From assembly GCA_009786345.1 (NCBI GenBank), contig WQTJ01000113.1, forward strand, positions 1 to 14,485: 14,485 bases of DNA. The letters run 5' to 3'. This DNA comes from Dehalococcoidia bacterium (GTDB lineage Bacteria; Chloroflexota; Dehalococcoidia; Dehalococcoidales; UBA1222). Shown in pieces: positions 13,425 to 14,485 of the stretch (positions within the stretch are counted from its first letter, which is position 1; each line of letters opens with the position of its first letter). The position numbers were made by a program, and so were the translations under genes. The notes below the pieces were generated by a model. That model was given only the letters and a program-made list of their open reading frames with translations. It ran no database searches and was not told the origin of the DNA.

Positions 13425-14225
13425 TTAGTGATTGAAATGAGAAAGAATAGCCTCCAACACTCCCCCGGAAATAGTGCGCCCTTTATCCGAAATAGTATAG
13501 CAGTATATTTTGTCTCCGCGCGGATCTACATCTCCAGACTTAAGACCTTTGGTCACTGGCGTACCATCACGCAACAAACCGCGAATAACACCATGAATGG
13601 CAGCTTGCATCGGTTGCCTTTCCACATAGGCTACTACTTCGCAAGCTCGTACCATATCCCCCACACTCTTAGTCGCTTTAAAAATACCATCGCACGGAGC
13701 ACGCATAACGCGTTCCGTAGTATAACCACCTATATCACCTGGGTTGCCAGTATCCGAATCAGCAATACCTTGCCGTATGATACGCCCTAAGTTATGGCCA
13801 CGATTAGTTTCAATTACTACATGTACATCCTTGCCAGCTTCAAACCCGATACCCAAACCTATAACCATTTCGGCATCAGTAATACACGTGCCAAGATTCT
13901 TTTTAGCAATAATGGCATCAATCTCTACATCCGGTTTCAGCATAGCGCGAATACTAGCTTCCGGATCCACAATAATCGCCATTTCCCCAGCGTTCCACAC
14001 ATCATGCACCTGCCCCACTGAACTCACCAGCCGCGCAGTATGCCCTTCCACAGTTTGAACCCCATCATACACTGCCTCGCAGAAGGAAATTTTACGCCTC
14101 ACAGCTTGCGGCTGAGCGACTTCAGTCATGATGACGTTAAAATGGCATTCAGCCAAACGACAAGCAACCGCACTGGACAACTCACCACCACCCCTAATCA
14201 GCACTTTCAAATTTTTAATAGTCAT
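13425..14225 (-). CDS. yqeB: YqeB (EF2563 family), selenium-dependent molybdenum hydroxylase system protein
   Basis: 266 residues, close to the usual family length. Recognised blocks are IRGGGELSSAVACRL (10-24), the equivalent of the family IRGAGDLA motif and probably a nucleotide-binding start; MTEVAQPQAVRRKISFCEAV (33-52); KKNLGTCITDAEMVIGLGIG; and HVVIETNRGHNLGRI. A final region with ERVMRAPCDGIFKA resembles a biotinyl-lipoyl-like hammerhead fold. YqeB occurs with YqeC, XdhC and an orphan SelD in genomes that make labile-selenium molybdenum hydroxylases. The reaction it performs is not known. The ATG has a GGATGAAG sequence just upstream, a modest ribosome-binding site. It is the first gene of the leftward operon. 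Confidence 0.92.
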   Translation of the reverse strand: MTIKNLKVLIRGGGELSSAVACRLAECHFNVIMTEVAQPQAVRRKISFCEAVYDGVQTVEGHTARLVSSVGQVHDVWNAGEMAIIVDPEASIRAMLKPDVEIDAIIAKKNLGTCITDAEMVIGLGIGFEAGKDVHVVIETNRGHNLGRIIRQGIADSDTGNPGDIGGYTTERVMRAPCDGIFKATKSVGDMVRACEVVAYVERQPMQAAIHGVIRGLLRDGTPVTKGLKSGDVDPRGDKIYCYTISDKGRTISGGVLEAILSHFNH

Positions 14226-14282
14226 AATGCTTCATCCATTAGCCACAAAAAGATTTTTACAACGGTTTCGCATTCACCATTG

Positions 14283-14288
14283 ATTATA
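14283..14288 (-). promoter_or_regulatory. -10 box (TATAAT) upstream of the yqeB operon
   Basis: A perfect TATAAT on the minus strand, about 57 nt before the yqeB ATG. No good -35 is seen at 16-18 nt; TTATTA-like sequence lies there. Likely start of the yqeB-yqeC-xdhC transcript. Confidence 0.45.
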
Positions 14289-14485
14289 AAATGTTTCATT
14301 CTGGAATAATAATCAAACGCCTCTGCTTACTTGATCTAACCATAATCCAAGTACTGTAGCCGTTGACAACCTCTCAGTAATTTCAGCGTTTCTAACATAT
14401 TGCTCCACCGATTAAATATTGCGCTATGCCGCATAAGCAGTAGTCGGAGTTTTGAAGAAAGACATGATTTTGGCAGGGTTAAGCT
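14289..14485. other. Intergenic end of window, possible start of a rightward gene
   Basis: Mostly non-coding. A TTGACA at 14363-14368 has no -10 at the right distance. At 14464 an ATG after GAAGAAAG opens a frame reading MILAGLS to the window edge. It could begin a divergent gene, but seven codons are too few to identify. Confidence 0.25.

Noticed and set aside
14464..14485. Start of a MocA-like transferase (MILAGLS) completing the hydroxylase cluster
   Set aside because: Only seven codons are visible, and the usual MocA start (LAAG.S.RMG) cannot be confirmed.
1..14485. CRISPR array, intact insertion sequence or defence system
   Set aside because: I found no regularly spaced repeats, transposase with terminal repeats, or defence-gene families.

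Overview
The window comes from a bacterium of moderate to low GC. It most resembles Chloroflexota, probably class Dehalococcoidia. The grounds are the style of the TatC protein and an atypical PlsY of the kind I associate with that group. This placement is a recollection of protein families, not a computed one. TAA, TAG and TGA all end genes here, so the code looks standard.

Layout. Positions 1-1000: a terminator, then the decayed remains of a large serine recombinase (in-frame TGA plus an internal deletion), the only mobile-element trace. Positions 1015-5563: small housekeeping and membrane genes. They are a zinc-ribbon/TM2 protein, a PlsY-like acyltransferase, a mycoredoxin-like glutaredoxin (CPDC), a convergent CPBP intramembrane protease, a hemolysin III/PAQR-type membrane protein, a second glutaredoxin (CPWC), an RsuA/RluB-type 16S/23S rRNA pseudouridine synthase and a 61-residue two-helix membrane protein. 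Positions 5620-7808: the twin-arginine translocase. tatA has its own promoter and a long structured leader, and it is separated from tatB-tatC by a strong terminator and a structured intergenic region. Positions 8004-9101: an exported beta-propeller (lactonase-like) protein. Positions 9295-9585: a doubtful small ORF and a tRNA-Val(CAC) gene with encoded CCA.

The last third reads leftward: yqeB, a methyltransferase-YqeC fusion, xdhC, then a 471-residue protein I do not recognise. yqeB, yqeC and xdhC are the accessory genes that accompany selenium-dependent molybdenum hydroxylases. They mature the molybdenum cofactor and insert the labile selenium/sulfur ligand. Here they form a tight operon (7-nt gap, 11-nt overlap), but no hydroxylase, SelD or MocA-like gene is visible, so the client enzyme must lie elsewhere.

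The points most worth a second look are these: the methyltransferase fused to YqeC; the multi-hairpin leader of tatA and the structured tatA-tatB gap; two genes whose well-placed Shine-Dalgarno has only AUA/AUU/AUC codons at the right distance; an ATGGAG sequence lying over the ribosome-binding site of five genes; and at least two genes that look leaderless.
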